Part shown: positions 24,375 through 37,300 of the stretch, piece by piece | Layout of the letters: every line of letters begins with the position of its first letter | Numbering within the stretch: the first letter of the stretch is position 1 | Assembly (NCBI GenBank): GCA_022495005.1 | Contig: JAGYXB010001953.1 | Location: 1 to 64,000, forward strand | Direction: 5' to 3' | Source of the DNA: Rhyacophila brunnea | Lineage: Eukaryota; Arthropoda; Insecta; Trichoptera; Rhyacophilidae | DNA length: 64,000 bases | The notes under the pieces: model-generated | The model's input: only the letters and a program-made list of their open reading frames with translations | Database searches by the model: none | What the model was told of the DNA's origin: nothing | Translations under genes and position numbers: made by a program

Positions 24375-24425
24375 TTTGTGGAATCTATTTAGGTTAGGTT
24401 GGGTTAGGTTAGGTTAGGTTAGGTC
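24375..24425. repeat. Interstitial TTAGG repeats
   Basis: About seven units of TTAGG/TTAGGTTGGG occur in a row around 24389-24424. TTAGG is the canonical insect telomere repeat. Shorter runs are at 33833-33845 and 40030-40050 in the opposite strand sense. Such tracts are common inside insect chromosomes and do not show that this is a chromosome end. Confidence 0.7.
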
Positions 24426-24764
24426 ATTATTTCGTTGTACCTACTCACCCAATCATTTTGAACATATTATTATATTGATTAAGATGATATATCATAAGCT
24501 TGCCGGCAACACCGAGTTAAGTCCCGTCTATTTGAGGCTTTCTAGCGATTAGGAATGCAGAAATTAGGTATATAATTTGATTTATTATGGCGTATTGAAA
24601 ATCTTTGCTATTAAAAATCTATCAACATAATAGAGATAGGACAATTTCAATATTAAATTTATATTTTTCCTGAAAGGTCATAGTTATATTTATCGTTGTT
24701 CTGTTTTGTCATGGAATCTATTCATATTATGAATGTGAAACTGTATTTAGCAAGGGAGCTAGGG

Positions 24765-24815
24765 GAGGGCTTTATTTAGCAGTGGATTGACCCTGGCTGA
24801 TGATGATAATATTTT
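24765..24815 (+). repeat. RTE-like LINE 3' end fragment
   Basis: 'agcagtggattgaccctggc' followed by (TGA)n matches the coding end and microsatellite tail of the RTE-like element ('KQWIDPG*' at 60704-60970). Only the last 50 bases or so are present. Confidence 0.6.
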
Positions 24816-24969
24816 CAAGATAAACAGATTTTTTTATGAATGTATGGTATCTATTGTTTCAGTCATTACTAGTGATATCTCGCGACTTAGTCCGCGTATC
24901 GTCGCCCAGTATGAAAAAAGACTGATTTCATTTCAAGACTCATTTCCTATCGGAAGTCAGCCACCATTA

Positions 24970-25160
24970 AGACTATCATCGCACTGTCGTCTAGTATTTG
25001 AAATAGTTCGGTGGAGCTGCACTCATATGCGACATCATTCTACCTACTACTGTTTATGTTTTTTATGATAACGGGTTGGAGAATGCTGAACCTTTGTTAT
25101 CTCATAATGCAGCCAAGGTTTTGAAATTCTCTGATCTTTTCCATTCGTGTGTCACATTTT
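24970..25160 (-). pseudogene. LINE C-terminal remnant
   Basis: The minus-strand blocks 'gtgcagctccaccgaactat' and 'cattctccaaccc...' parallel the end of the fragment at 5818-6275 (gtgcagctccactgaactgt and cattccccaacttg). The copy is short and decayed. Confidence 0.45.
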
Positions 25161-25263
25161 TGTTACCCTGTCCAAAACTTAAATCCATTAGAATTTAAAT
25201 TCAAATTCCTCGGTCGATAGTATTTATATTGAAAGTAACTGTTTTTTCTATCCTTCTTTTTAG

Positions 25264-25374
25264 AATGTTCTGTGGCACCATTTGGAAGCGGGTCTTCAGG
25301 ACAAAGGGTCCCTTACGTGTTTCTACCTCTGCAAGGACAAATCATTCACCCTTCAAAAGAAATCAGCTTTCCAG
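25264..25374 (+). CDS. sha: Exon A of the membrane-protein gene
   Basis: The acceptor is a pyrimidine-rich run ending TTTTTAG at 25263, and the donor is CCAG|GTAATT. The exon is 111 bases. Read so that one base is left over at its end, it gives 36 residues ('CSVAPFGSGSSGQRVPYVFL', then 'PLQGQIIHPSKEISFP'), and the leftover G joins exon B to make Gly. A second frame is also open ('NVLWHHLEAGLQDKG...'), but its phase would not fit exon B. Confidence 0.65.
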
Positions 25375-28300
25375 GTAATTCATCAATACTTTAATTACAA
25401 TCAATATAAAATTCTAGTTTTAATATTTGATATCCCGCAATTTTCGTTACCTACTGAACCGATTTGTAGATTGATATGAGTAGACTGATAATACTTCACA
25501 AGCTTACATAATATTATAAATAAACTGAAAAAGATATTAAAGTTAAAATAAAATTGAAATAATTAATCATTACTTTATCAGTGATTCACAGCGGATACAA
25601 TTTTCCTAGAATTTAGACAATAGGCACTTTGTGTTTAAATAACAAGTATTGAAACACTACGTTAGTTGATGTATGCTTACAAAAAATGACAAACTGGTTG
25701 CAATAGTTTGAATAACGTAATACGATATTTTAAATCATCTCCGGAAATTTGTACGTATGCAGTTCGCCGTATCACACTTCACCGTGAAATGTTGTATCGG
25801 AAATACATGAAAAACGAATATTTTTTTACTATTATCTACTATGGCTTGGATTAGGCAGGGTTTAATTATATTTTAAAAACTAACAAACACTATCTACACA
25901 CTGTAGTCTTAGTTCAATGAAAAGAATCACGTTTCAATGTCAAAGTTTAGTGTGCAGTATCTATGTCGAATCTTAATAGCCTACCTACACCCTTCGCCAC
26001 TGTGGCATACATAATTTCAGTTTCTTTTTTAGGTTTATGAAACGTCAGATAATATAAAAAAATGTCAGTGTCATTGCGCATACATAGTGACTCTACAGTT
26101 AGCTGTTAATTAGTGTTAACTTTCAATTTAGATAACGACCTTGTATACAGAATTGACCCAAGTGATATCCGTGATATTTCAGATCAAGAAAATTAGTGTT
26201 AATTAGTTAGAATAGTTCTGCAGGTATCTGATTTAATATTGTAACTTCTACTCGACGATATTTAAATCCTCTTTCATTTCTAGGAGTTCGTACACCAATT
26301 TGTGCAGTGTCAGGTGCTCAATTCTTAACCAGAAATGGCTTCGTGGACCTGCGTAATACAGTTGACTCTGACGTGCCCTTCTCTCTGTTCAGAGATGAAG
26401 GAAGAACGTTTTTACAAGTAAGTATATTTCTTTTAATTTAATTTGCTTACTTCTAGTGTTGTTGAAGCTATAACCTCCCTATACTCGCTGGTGTATCCAC
26501 AAGGTATAACACTAGGGATTGCAGTACCGGTATTTAAAAACCGGTATTCGAATATTTATCGATACCGAAATACCGGTATTTTCTATATTAAGAAAGCATA
26601 CACATTTATGTTTTTCGAAAATGTATTTTAATGTTATTTTTTAATTACATACAACTATATTGTATATCAACTTTAATGTATAAGTTTTATGCTGCCAAAG
26701 CGTAAATATTATATTGACTTAAACCAACAAAAAAGTTAAATAATATTATTAAAACAAAATCCTTCAAATATGCCTACTCCTAGAAATGTCGCGATGAACT
26801 AGGTAACATATTACTGATTGATATATTTTTTATTAACTATATAATGTTTATGAACGTGTTAAATAGGTAAAATTTATAATTGTATATATAATATCATGTT
26901 TCTTTAATATTTACATAAACACATGTCTTTTCTACTTTCTTGTTATATTAGTTGTTATTTGTAATTAGACATTTTTATAATTTTGTATTTATTATGGATT
27001 ATGGCGCATTGGCCAATCGCTGTAATACCGTAATACTAATTTTCTAAATAAATAAATAAATTATTATTCCGAAAATGAAAAAATTCGTGACAAATATTTC
27101 GAATTATTCCAACGTTGGTAGTACAGCCAACAAACGTTTAATATTTGTGAGATTTTCCTGTACCAGAACTTACAGTATTTTGTAAAAATTATCAGTTCTA
27201 AAATATTATGATCTATATATATATTTATAAAAGTCAATATAATAAATGTAGGGAGGTACTTTAGGTTGCCATAAAATAGTGTTTAAAATAGATTTTAACA
27301 GTTATATTTATTGATAGGTACTTATTTTCTCTATAATATGTTTTGACTAATACCGGTATTAATGTTATGTACATATTTGTAACTCCCCTCTCTATGATAT
27401 TTCCCTAAAATGACAATAAATTGTCTTTTGTTTAATTCGTCGATACACTAAGTTGCTAATCATGTAATATTGTTAAGAATATTCGATCGGTGTGATTTCG
27501 ACTATTGCAATGTAACTACTCAATATTAAATTATTGATCAACCCCAATTTATCCACCCTATCTAGTTGCGTTATTACACATTTAAACCCTTGTACATGAA
27601 CTAAGCGTCACTAATATTACTAACTTACAATTTCATATGTATACTATTGATTCTGATCATGGCCCCCACAAGGTGGGGCGGGGCCTAAAGGGCTTTAGCC
27701 TGGCGGCCCGGCTCTGGAGGGGCCCGGCTTGGCGAGTCGACCAGATAAGTGAGATAAACACACATCACAAATTTGCTCTAATAGTAAAAATTTTCCTTTA
27801 ATAATGTTATTTAGATTATGCGGTTGGACAATACAATGTTTAATTGTGTATCGATACTCGACAACTCCATAATTCAAATGGATGTATTAAAATATACAAA
27901 AAAACACAAAATATACACATTATTTTTACCGCGTACACCATTTGGAAAATGCTACTGTAGAGCGTCACACTGCTTTTATCCTTATCGATAGATAGGGGGG
28001 CCCGCCAAAGATCCTAGTCTGGGGGCCGCTTAGGATGTGGGGGCCATGATTATGATATCATTCAACTCGGACCATTCAACTTCTCAGCTCTGCTCACCGA
28101 GTTGTTTCACTGCGGATCGAACTCTCCCGAGTTCTTTCCCTTTTATTTATACACCACGTAATTGTAAATTGAGAATTGACGAATAAAGATCTTTGAAGAT
28201 TAACATCCATCGAGTCTTATTACTGACATACACCTTCAACTTGACCACGTGAAGGATCGGGGCCCGTTGGTAAGGATTTCCGTTGCCGGAAACGTAACAT

Positions 28301-31300
28301 TAATACCGATATTCAATTGATGTATTCATTCCATTTCAGTGGTTTGGCCATACCCATATAATTATCACAAAATGTTTTTTGTCTAAATCTTTATTCGTTA
28401 ACCACTTTATTTTGTGGAACTTCTGCTTCAGTCCAAGATCTGTTTGTTTTTACCATTCTTATATTTTGTGCTGCGTGTTTTGGATGGTTTTTTATCACGA
28501 TTCAATTGATTACTTCACGAGCAACTTCCATTAACCCGTAATTAAAAATATTTTAAAACCTCCATTATCAGTAAAACCTGCCAAGATAATAATATTTTCA
28601 CAGGTTGCCCTAAAAATTGTGATTTAAATTTTTTTCGTGGAGTGCAATAAAATAATATTGAATACGTAAGTACCGGGTTTTTTAATAGTTCAAGATTAAG
28701 CGTCCATGTTTGTAGCGTGCTTTACCCATCAGAGGGATTTTTGACAACTCAGGTGTTTCCAACTACCAAATATGAAAAGGGAGGAATATATTATTATACA
28801 TGTATCAGTGGCATATTGTACATAGATACCTACTGCGGATGTGGCGAAAGCCTTTATATTACACGATATGGTATTGGTATATGGTAAAGTCACAGAACAG
28901 ATAATAAATAGAATACCGATGGCTATATTCAATGCACCGCATCTTGATGCAGGGTTTTGAATGTGTGAGTATCCTACGAAAATGAAGCACGCATTATGCA
29001 CGTGCAATAGTGTGTGTAATACACCAACATTAAATGATCGTAAATGCATTAACCGAGAGCAGTTTTCAGTATTCGACGTACAACGTATTCTTGACACGTG
29101 TGTTAGTTTAACCTGGATTCTTCCTTACTCTAGACGGTTACCTGCTATCGCCTTACCCGTTGGGTATTTCAGTTCCCATTATTTCTGAGTTCCCTGGTTT
29201 TACCCGTAAGTAATCCAGGTGGTGCCATCCTGCTGAAACCATATGTTGTGTGAGTTCATTCTGTGGGTAAGTCGTGCAAAAAATTTAATCATGTCGCTGT
29301 ACTGTCCGATAACAAGATCTCATCGATAACAGGAAGTCGCTGTAGTCACATATATAAGACTTCTCACGTATCTGTCATGGCGGACCCATTTACCCGGATT
29401 CTTCCTTACTCGAGTCAGTTACCTGCTATCGCCTTACCCGTTATGTATTTCAGTTCCCATTATTTCTGAGTTCCCTGGGTACAGTATCCATAAAACCATT
29501 AAGAGGGTACATAAGTGAAACAGCAAATAATTTTCAACTGTATGTGAAATGAAATTTCGGACGCGTTGCCATTCGGAGACCGACAGTCGAACTGTCTGCA
29601 CGTCGAATTGTTTTTGATGGCGTCGGATGAAAATATTTTTAAATCGTGTAAAGATGACTAAAAAACTTTACGTATGTACTTAAAAAAGGAAACATGCCAA
29701 TGAATATACTATTATTATTGGTAATATAACAATAAACATCATATTAAATGGACGCATGTTGGATTTTTATGACAAATTATATTTCGTTCGGCACACGTCA
29801 CTTGCACAATCCGCGCATCGCCTAGTCACGATCTTTTTAGACCATGCCTCAGCTGAGGTATAGCCTTAAATACATTTAATGACAATTATAGTTGTTCGGT
29901 ACTGCTACCTATGGAATCAATTAATGTCGTGTGATGGGAAAATAAATAATGACACGATCACTATTACTCCAGTGGCGAATACGCCATAGTAACTTAGAAA
30001 AATATATTTTAATTATTGCATATTGACGTATTTAAATAATCACTTATATTATATTATATTATAAAAATAATTTAATTTGCCAACGACATTAATTTGTCGT
30101 ATATGTTAGAATGTATTATAAATATATACAGATTACAGAACCATTTGTCAGCGGTTTTAAAAAAAAAAGACACAACACGCCATTTATCTCGAACGTATTT
30201 ATTGGATTATTTGGTGAGAAATTCTGGTGATTTTTGTGTGGAATTTATGTCACGTGACCTAAGCATGTCTATCGTAATGTACGCAATATGATAGGCTCTG
30301 ATTGCTAAGCCTTTCTGCATGATATTGTCTATGACTGCCGCTTTGTCAAAAATAATTAATAATTAAAAAGAAATTCTATGGCATTCAATCACATATAAAT
30401 AAAATATAGATTGTTTTTAAAAATACATTTTATGTAATGTAGTAGATTTTTGGGTTTCCACCGTGTTTCCTTCTTCCTTCTTTACTCGACGTTTCGGACT
30501 CGTAGGTATATGAATGTAAACGTTGCTCTTAGAATGTCAAAAGGAATCCTATTAGCTAAGATAAAACTTTCGATAAAAAACAACCGCGAAAGCATCAAAC
30601 ATTATTTTTTATGTAATGATTTTTGATGTGTATATATATTTTGATGTTGAAGTGCGATCAGGTACTATTTCATATCGATACTGGTCTTTGGAGTCAAAGC
30701 CTAGACGTTGAAGGAACGGACTGTAAGAAAACTGGAGGCTTTTGAGATATGCCTGTATCGACGTACTGTTATGAGAAGGTTATAAATGGTATGGTTTACT
30801 CAAACTTATAATGAATTCTCTTGTCAACGTAATCTGTGTAAATGACTTAGTGGTGTTGATGCTCTGAAACAACTTACACAAAATAATAAAAAATGAATCG
30901 CAATTTTCTCGATATTGATAAACGGTACTGACAAAAAAGGTTGGCAACCACTGCAAGAAATCAAACCGACGTCCAATAAACATAATGAAAAAACTACATT
31001 CCCCTTAAATAAAAACATATTAATTAACTTCAGCAAACTCAACATCAACAGAATTGTTATTAATTTATCACAGTGTAAATCCAAGCTGGCAATATCGCAG
31101 CGGGGCTAACTGCATCCCGCTCGTGGGAGACGTTTAACTTTGCCATTAAACTGCCGCGTGAACGGGTTTGGGGAGCTGAGATGCCTCATTTGCATTTCAT
31201 TAAAATATTATTAAGTATCGCAAAAGTGCCATCACCTTATCTGAATTATCAACACAAGGGTGGTAAAGGTGAAATATCCAGTTAATCGATCGTAATATTG

Positions 31301-34300
31301 ACAGGAATTTGGAGTATATTATTATTATACTTGCACGAAAGAGATCCCCGGCTTGAATTCCAGTTGTGTCAATGATAACATTTCAAGAATGTGCGAAGCA
31401 TGTAATCTCAAAAGATCTTTTTTTTAAGTAAAAATAAATTAAGGGGAGACCAAAATTATTTGATTCACATGTAAAAGAATTTGAAAAAAATAATTTCAAA
31501 TGTTAAAATATATAGAACATTATAAAAAAGTGAATCAAATTTTACTCTCAATGAATATTGATTTATCGATAAGCTAAGACTAGCTTTAGTGTATAGGCCA
31601 AAAACAAAGTGTGGCGCCTTAGCTCTGTGGTAATATTATGTATTAATGAAAATCTACTTAATTTTGATTGAAAATTTATAATTTAACTATGTGTTTAATC
31701 ACAAATCATATGGCACAAATTGTAACTATCATAAAACATAATTGGTAAATAATTATTGCTAAAAATATTTTTAATATTAAAAATCGTCATCGAACTTTTA
31801 GTTTAATTTTCTCAAAGATAGTATATACTATTTTTTCGCCCCAATTTTTTTCTTCTCATCAAAGTCGAGAGAGCTTTTTATTGGCTCTTGCCAAATTAAA
31901 TTCCATCCTAAACTAAATTCCAGAGCTTTTCCGGCCAAAATAAATAATATTAATATTATGTATTGCTATTATTTCACTTTCGTCTGATAATTCAGTCATT
32001 TAAGATATAGTTTTGTCAATTTTTCTGCTATTTTGATACCGAAAATACCGGTATTTTGGTTTTGATGAATACCGGTATTATTTCTTATCACTACGTATAC
32101 ATCGAACATTTTTATATTAATACCACTGATTTTACTAACAGAAGAAGGTACATACTATACATTATTTTGAAAACCTCAGAAACGTCCATGTTAGAAATAA
32201 CATCGACATGTATAATTGATATAGACATTTTTAGTAATGCGCTATGTATTTTGTTTTTGTTTAATTTCTATTTAGTTTTATTTTTTCGCTAAACAAATAT
32301 TTTTTTGATTGTTTTTTTTTTCTCTGCTAACTTGATTTACCTGTTCTTTTCATTCTAAAGGTCATGTTTTGAACGTCTTGAATAAATAATTTGTAAATAA
32401 ATAGATAACCAATAATTATTATGCGTCCGAGTAAATATCTCAAAATTCAATAATATCCACTTTACATTACATTATAGTTGGTAAATTTCGGCAAAATTAA
32501 TATTGTATAGATTGCTTAGTTCCTGTTATAAACTGGCTACATTTCAGTAGATGCACGTCCGGTTTTTGCTCAGTACAAAAATATTGTTCAAATAAGCAAA
32601 TTTAAGCAAATTATAAATTGTACACCACGGTGGCCGCACGGCTTAAGCGTTGGACTATCACGCCGTGGGTCCCAGGTTCGAATTCTGGGTCTGGAAAGTA
32701 CACATATTGTTTTTCAATTTGTGTATGTCAGGGTATGGACCTAATAGGTTGAGCAAGTGGCTGACATCCATTTCTCGTAAAAAACAAAATCTGTCAATAC
32801 AAAACTCTACTCTGTGGAGGCCCATATGATCCTATTAGGATCGGACATGGTCGAAAGAAAAGAAAGAAAAGCAAATTTATTTTCTCCATGTGCGGAAGAT
32901 TGTAATTATGCAGTTCGCCGTATCACAATGCCATCCGTTTCCTGTGCGACAGCTAAAGGTGAATTGTGATACAGCGAACTGCATACGTACATAATTTACA
33001 CGTATTTCTCATATGTTTCAAATACATAGATGTAATAACGAATGCTAAATTCTTAAATTTGTACATATTATACATTTATATTGAATTGTAAATAATGGAA
33101 AATATGTTAACATTAGTATATCATGTTCGCAGTGGACAGGCGAAGCAGAGGTCCGATCTCGCATGGAAGGTCGCCTCTTGGTGGTGCAGCTACTTTGCCG
33201 TGATGTGGGCGCTGCCTCCAGTGGCATGGGCTCCGGTTTGGCTCCCGGCGGGGCAGGATCGAGAGGCTTGCATGGAGTGTTCACGCCCTGTGCTGCCTTC
33301 AGGGTAGCTGGGTCACCAGCCAGACATGTTACGAGTAAGGACAACTTAAATATTATATGTTTTGTTGATTTGATCATATATTTAAAAACACTTCTATCAA
33401 ATTAGGTTCAATATTACACTCACGATGGCCGATCGGCTTATAATCTCGTGGGTCCCAAGTTCAAATCCTGGGTCGGGTAAATACACATATTATTTTTAAA
33501 TTTATGTTTAGAGTTAGAGTATGGGCCTAATAGGTTGAGCAAGTGGCTGACATCCATTTCTCGTAAAAAAAAAAAAATCTGTTCATACAACTTCACTATG
33601 TGGAGGCCCAAAATGATCTTATTAGGATCGGACATAGTCTAATAAATGGTTCTGTCATGTAAATTGTGCGTAAAACTTTTCACCTTGACACAGTTCACCG
33701 TTAGCTGTCTTATAGGAAAGATATGACCGTATACTATACGCCATACGGTCTCCAATTTTAATAGATTGAATATGAACATTAATTCAATTTTACTGATTTT
33801 GGCAAAATTCATGAACGAAAGAACGAAAACTTAACCTAACCTAGCCATACAAGTAATCCAGTATATCGGTTATTTGCATCGTGCATATATTGTGAAATGT
33901 ATCATTCACAGAAAACCTCCAACATAATAAATGCATTTATTTTTTGATCCACATCACTGAACTTTTATAGTGAAACCCCTCTTGCCGCATGATTCTGATT
34001 CACTATACATGAATTATGAAAAATCATACTTATACATATCTACTGAAACTGTACAGTTATGTATCAATATTATAATATATTTCACTTGTAAATTAATATT
34101 TTCTATTCAAACAGATGTCAGCGAAGTTCTCTTCTCCCCGGATGCTCGATCCTCAGATGTGACTTCAGCATCGGCCGGTCTAAGCCTTGCAGAATCCATA
34201 GCAATCGGTATCAGCTCAGTCATGCTGGGTCTAATATATGTAGCATCAGTCTTTCTCTACTTGCACATTAAGAAGAGAAGAACTAAATCTGAAGAACCAA

Positions 34301-37300
34301 GAAATACTAAAGATCCAGAAAATATTAAGAGAAGAGATCTTTTGACAGGTGTTGACAGAGAAAAAAAAGCCAGCGTCATGAGTTCTATTAATGATGATGT
34401 TATGGTGAAGAGTAATCCACTTTTGATGGGATTGGGGAGACATTTTAGGGAAAGAGATAAAGGAAACGAAGAGATGTTTGAAAGTGATTCTCCAAGTTGT
34501 CCTTCTGATGCTGATGAACCGACTGATGAGACTACAAGAGATGATGTAGAAAGGTCTTGCGTAAGTATTTTTTGAAATTATGAAACATGCAAATATACTA
34601 GAAAAACTCTGAAAAAATATGACGTTTTTTAAATCTTATTACGATTTCAAATCCTGAAAAACTTCCATCGCGTTCTGTAATACTAATATCATTTGTCTAC
34701 TATTGTTTGTGATCAGACCAATACTCTTTCTGCCTCCTAGATTAAAAAAAATATTTCTTTTAACACATAGCACCAGGTCACTTCAGCGACGGTTCACCCA
34801 ATGGCTCACGACTCTCACAACGATGCCCGCATCAGACAGTTTGAGCGCATGCGCCTTGCAGAGACACTTTACTACCGAGACGAATCCAACATGGAAAGAC
34901 TGCCTGAAGAGAACGTTTCAATCATTGAAACAATAGATATGAGAGACGACAGACCTTCGGAGACCATCAGGGCTATCGGAAGTACGAGGAGGAAGCTGTA
35001 CTTTAATCCGGCTTATTTTGAACCACATCTCTTGATGGTAAGCTAACTTTATAATACTAATGACTTAATTTTTTAGATACAGTTCTTTCAATTATACTTT
35101 AGTAAAAGTAGTTCAAACTTATTCACTTAGTTAGTCCATTATTTGTAAAACAACAATGTCACTGTTATATATTGATTATGTAATGTTTTGTAACAATACC
35201 AGGAAAATACGATAACTTAAAATCGTCGTCGCAGTTTTAACTTGTTGTAAGTATGATTTATTAGTTTTTTTTAACCGATTTTGAATATTGAATCCATATA
35301 TGATGCGTCTAATTCCAAAAGGCGATAAGTCTACATATGGTCAAAATCGAGAAAAAAATACGCACGTAATCTTTGTATAATTTCACAAAATATGTATTGA
35401 TCTATAGATTCCAAAACGTGACAAAACCCTACGATATTAAGTCTCGATTTATTACAAAAAGCGCAAAGTCCGTGTTTCATATTATTTAAAGCTTGGTTGA
35501 TTTCGCGCGTGTTTAAGTCAACCAATAAGGGAATGTTCAACATTGCAAATGGCGTCTCCCATGCTGAAGCATCCGGTAAATTCATGACAGTGCCACGGAA
35601 ATATGTGCCTTATGCGGAAAAAATTAAAAAGTGAGGTACAAGTAGCGCTATGTCCAATTTTATTTTGCCTATATTTATTACATTTGAGAGTTTATCGGCT
35701 GAAACAAATTGCCATTTGGTTCTAATTTTGACATAGAATACAACGGAAAAGAAGCTTGAAACATAAAAACGTTGTTTCCCGCAAATATCCAATTGTGGAC
35801 CTGTCGTTTTTTGTAATTAGACGCCTCATATGTTCGGTGTAGACATATTGTAGTGCATAGTAGAATTATTACAGGTAACAAAGTCTGAAGTTGATTGATA
35901 AAATAAGGCAATGCCTACTGAAGACAGATCAAAACTATACAATATTACTATACAATATACAACATTGATAGAAATTATAAAAAGGTACTTTCTCCTTACA
36001 AAAAGTTAGAAACGAGGCGACGAATTATCATTTTATATACTGCAAGATAATGCAAGTCCTCCCATATAACAAAATGTAATAAATCGTTTTTTATAATCCA
36101 TATATCTGTAGCTGAATTACATATTATTTAATAAATTGGACGTTATATTAATTACAAATTTATATTATTCTCTTATTATCAAGGCTCCTCCTCCAGCTGC
36201 TGTGGAATTTCTGATGAAGATCAGAGAAGTGATATCGATAGCAAAGCATAAGATGGCGACCAAACGTTTTACACCTAGTCTCATTGGAATACCCGAAGAA
36301 GACAGCTACCGTTCCATCGACGCAACTCTTGACTTCTACAGAATCGGCAGCCAAAGAAGCAGCGTTGTCAGCCTCAAAAGAGAGAATATTCGCAGAAGAC
36401 CTTTCTGCTCTGGCTGTCCAGGATGCGAAAGCAGAGACATGTATGATCTCTCAGCTTATATTCCAGAGTTCAGGACTTTGGCAACTTGCAGTTCTTGCTC
36501 ATCAGCCAACGGTGTGAATAAACAGATCAGTATAAGAAAATGGTTGGAAGGAGTACCAATTCTGAAATCTTCGACTTCTCGTGTTTATAGTGCCGAATCA
36601 GATATAATTCCTGAAACTCCTGTATCAAGCGCTAACGGTTTATTGAATTCCCTTTTATCATTACCAAGAGATAACTCTGATTATCCTAGAAAACGGTACG
36701 ATTTTGAGTCTAGATCTTTGTATGCTGATGATAATGCTGGTAATTTTCTGTTCAAGAAGAAAAGATCTGATGGTTCTGTTAGATCTGAACCATCTAATTC
36801 CTACAGTACGTTCAATATTCCTCTTCCAAGTTTTAGTCACGCTAGTATGAAGAATGGACGTTCTGAAAAGACTATAGCAACAATTAAAGATATTTCACCA
36901 GTTGGTATTGAAGCAGTTCAAGGAAGAAGAATGTCAAATCGTATCGATTTAAGATCTAGGTTACCTCCTCCACCAGCATTGCCACCTAATAGAGTCATGC
37001 CGGATATGATAAACGAAGCTCTTGCAATTGACAAACATATAACCAACGTACCAAGTAATAAATCAAAAATCGTTAACCATGCTGAAGTAGTTGCAAATAT
37101 TGAAAAGAAAAAAGATAAATCTATTGGTGGAACGATTAAAGTTTATACTGATGGCGTTGTTGCAAAAAGACAAGCTGTTATAGAATATGAGACTGATAGT
37201 CTAGAAAGAAGTGATCGAATTCAAGGACTTAGTACTCCAACTGAATACGGTGATGTATCTTCATCGCAAGCCAGTCCAAGTCTTAGTACTGCTCTGCCTT

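Noticed and set aside
28729..29188. Overlapping 122- and 75-codon frames in the large intron as a nested gene
   Set aside because: They overlap on opposite strands and show no domain, and the plus frame runs into a direct repeat.
33095..33405. Other open frames over exon C on both strands
   Set aside because: GC-rich coding DNA leaves several frames open; only phase 0 joins exons B and D correctly.
33838..33846. AACCTAACCTAGCC-like run as telomere sequence
   Set aside because: It has fewer than three clean units; such runs are common by chance and by slippage in insect DNA.
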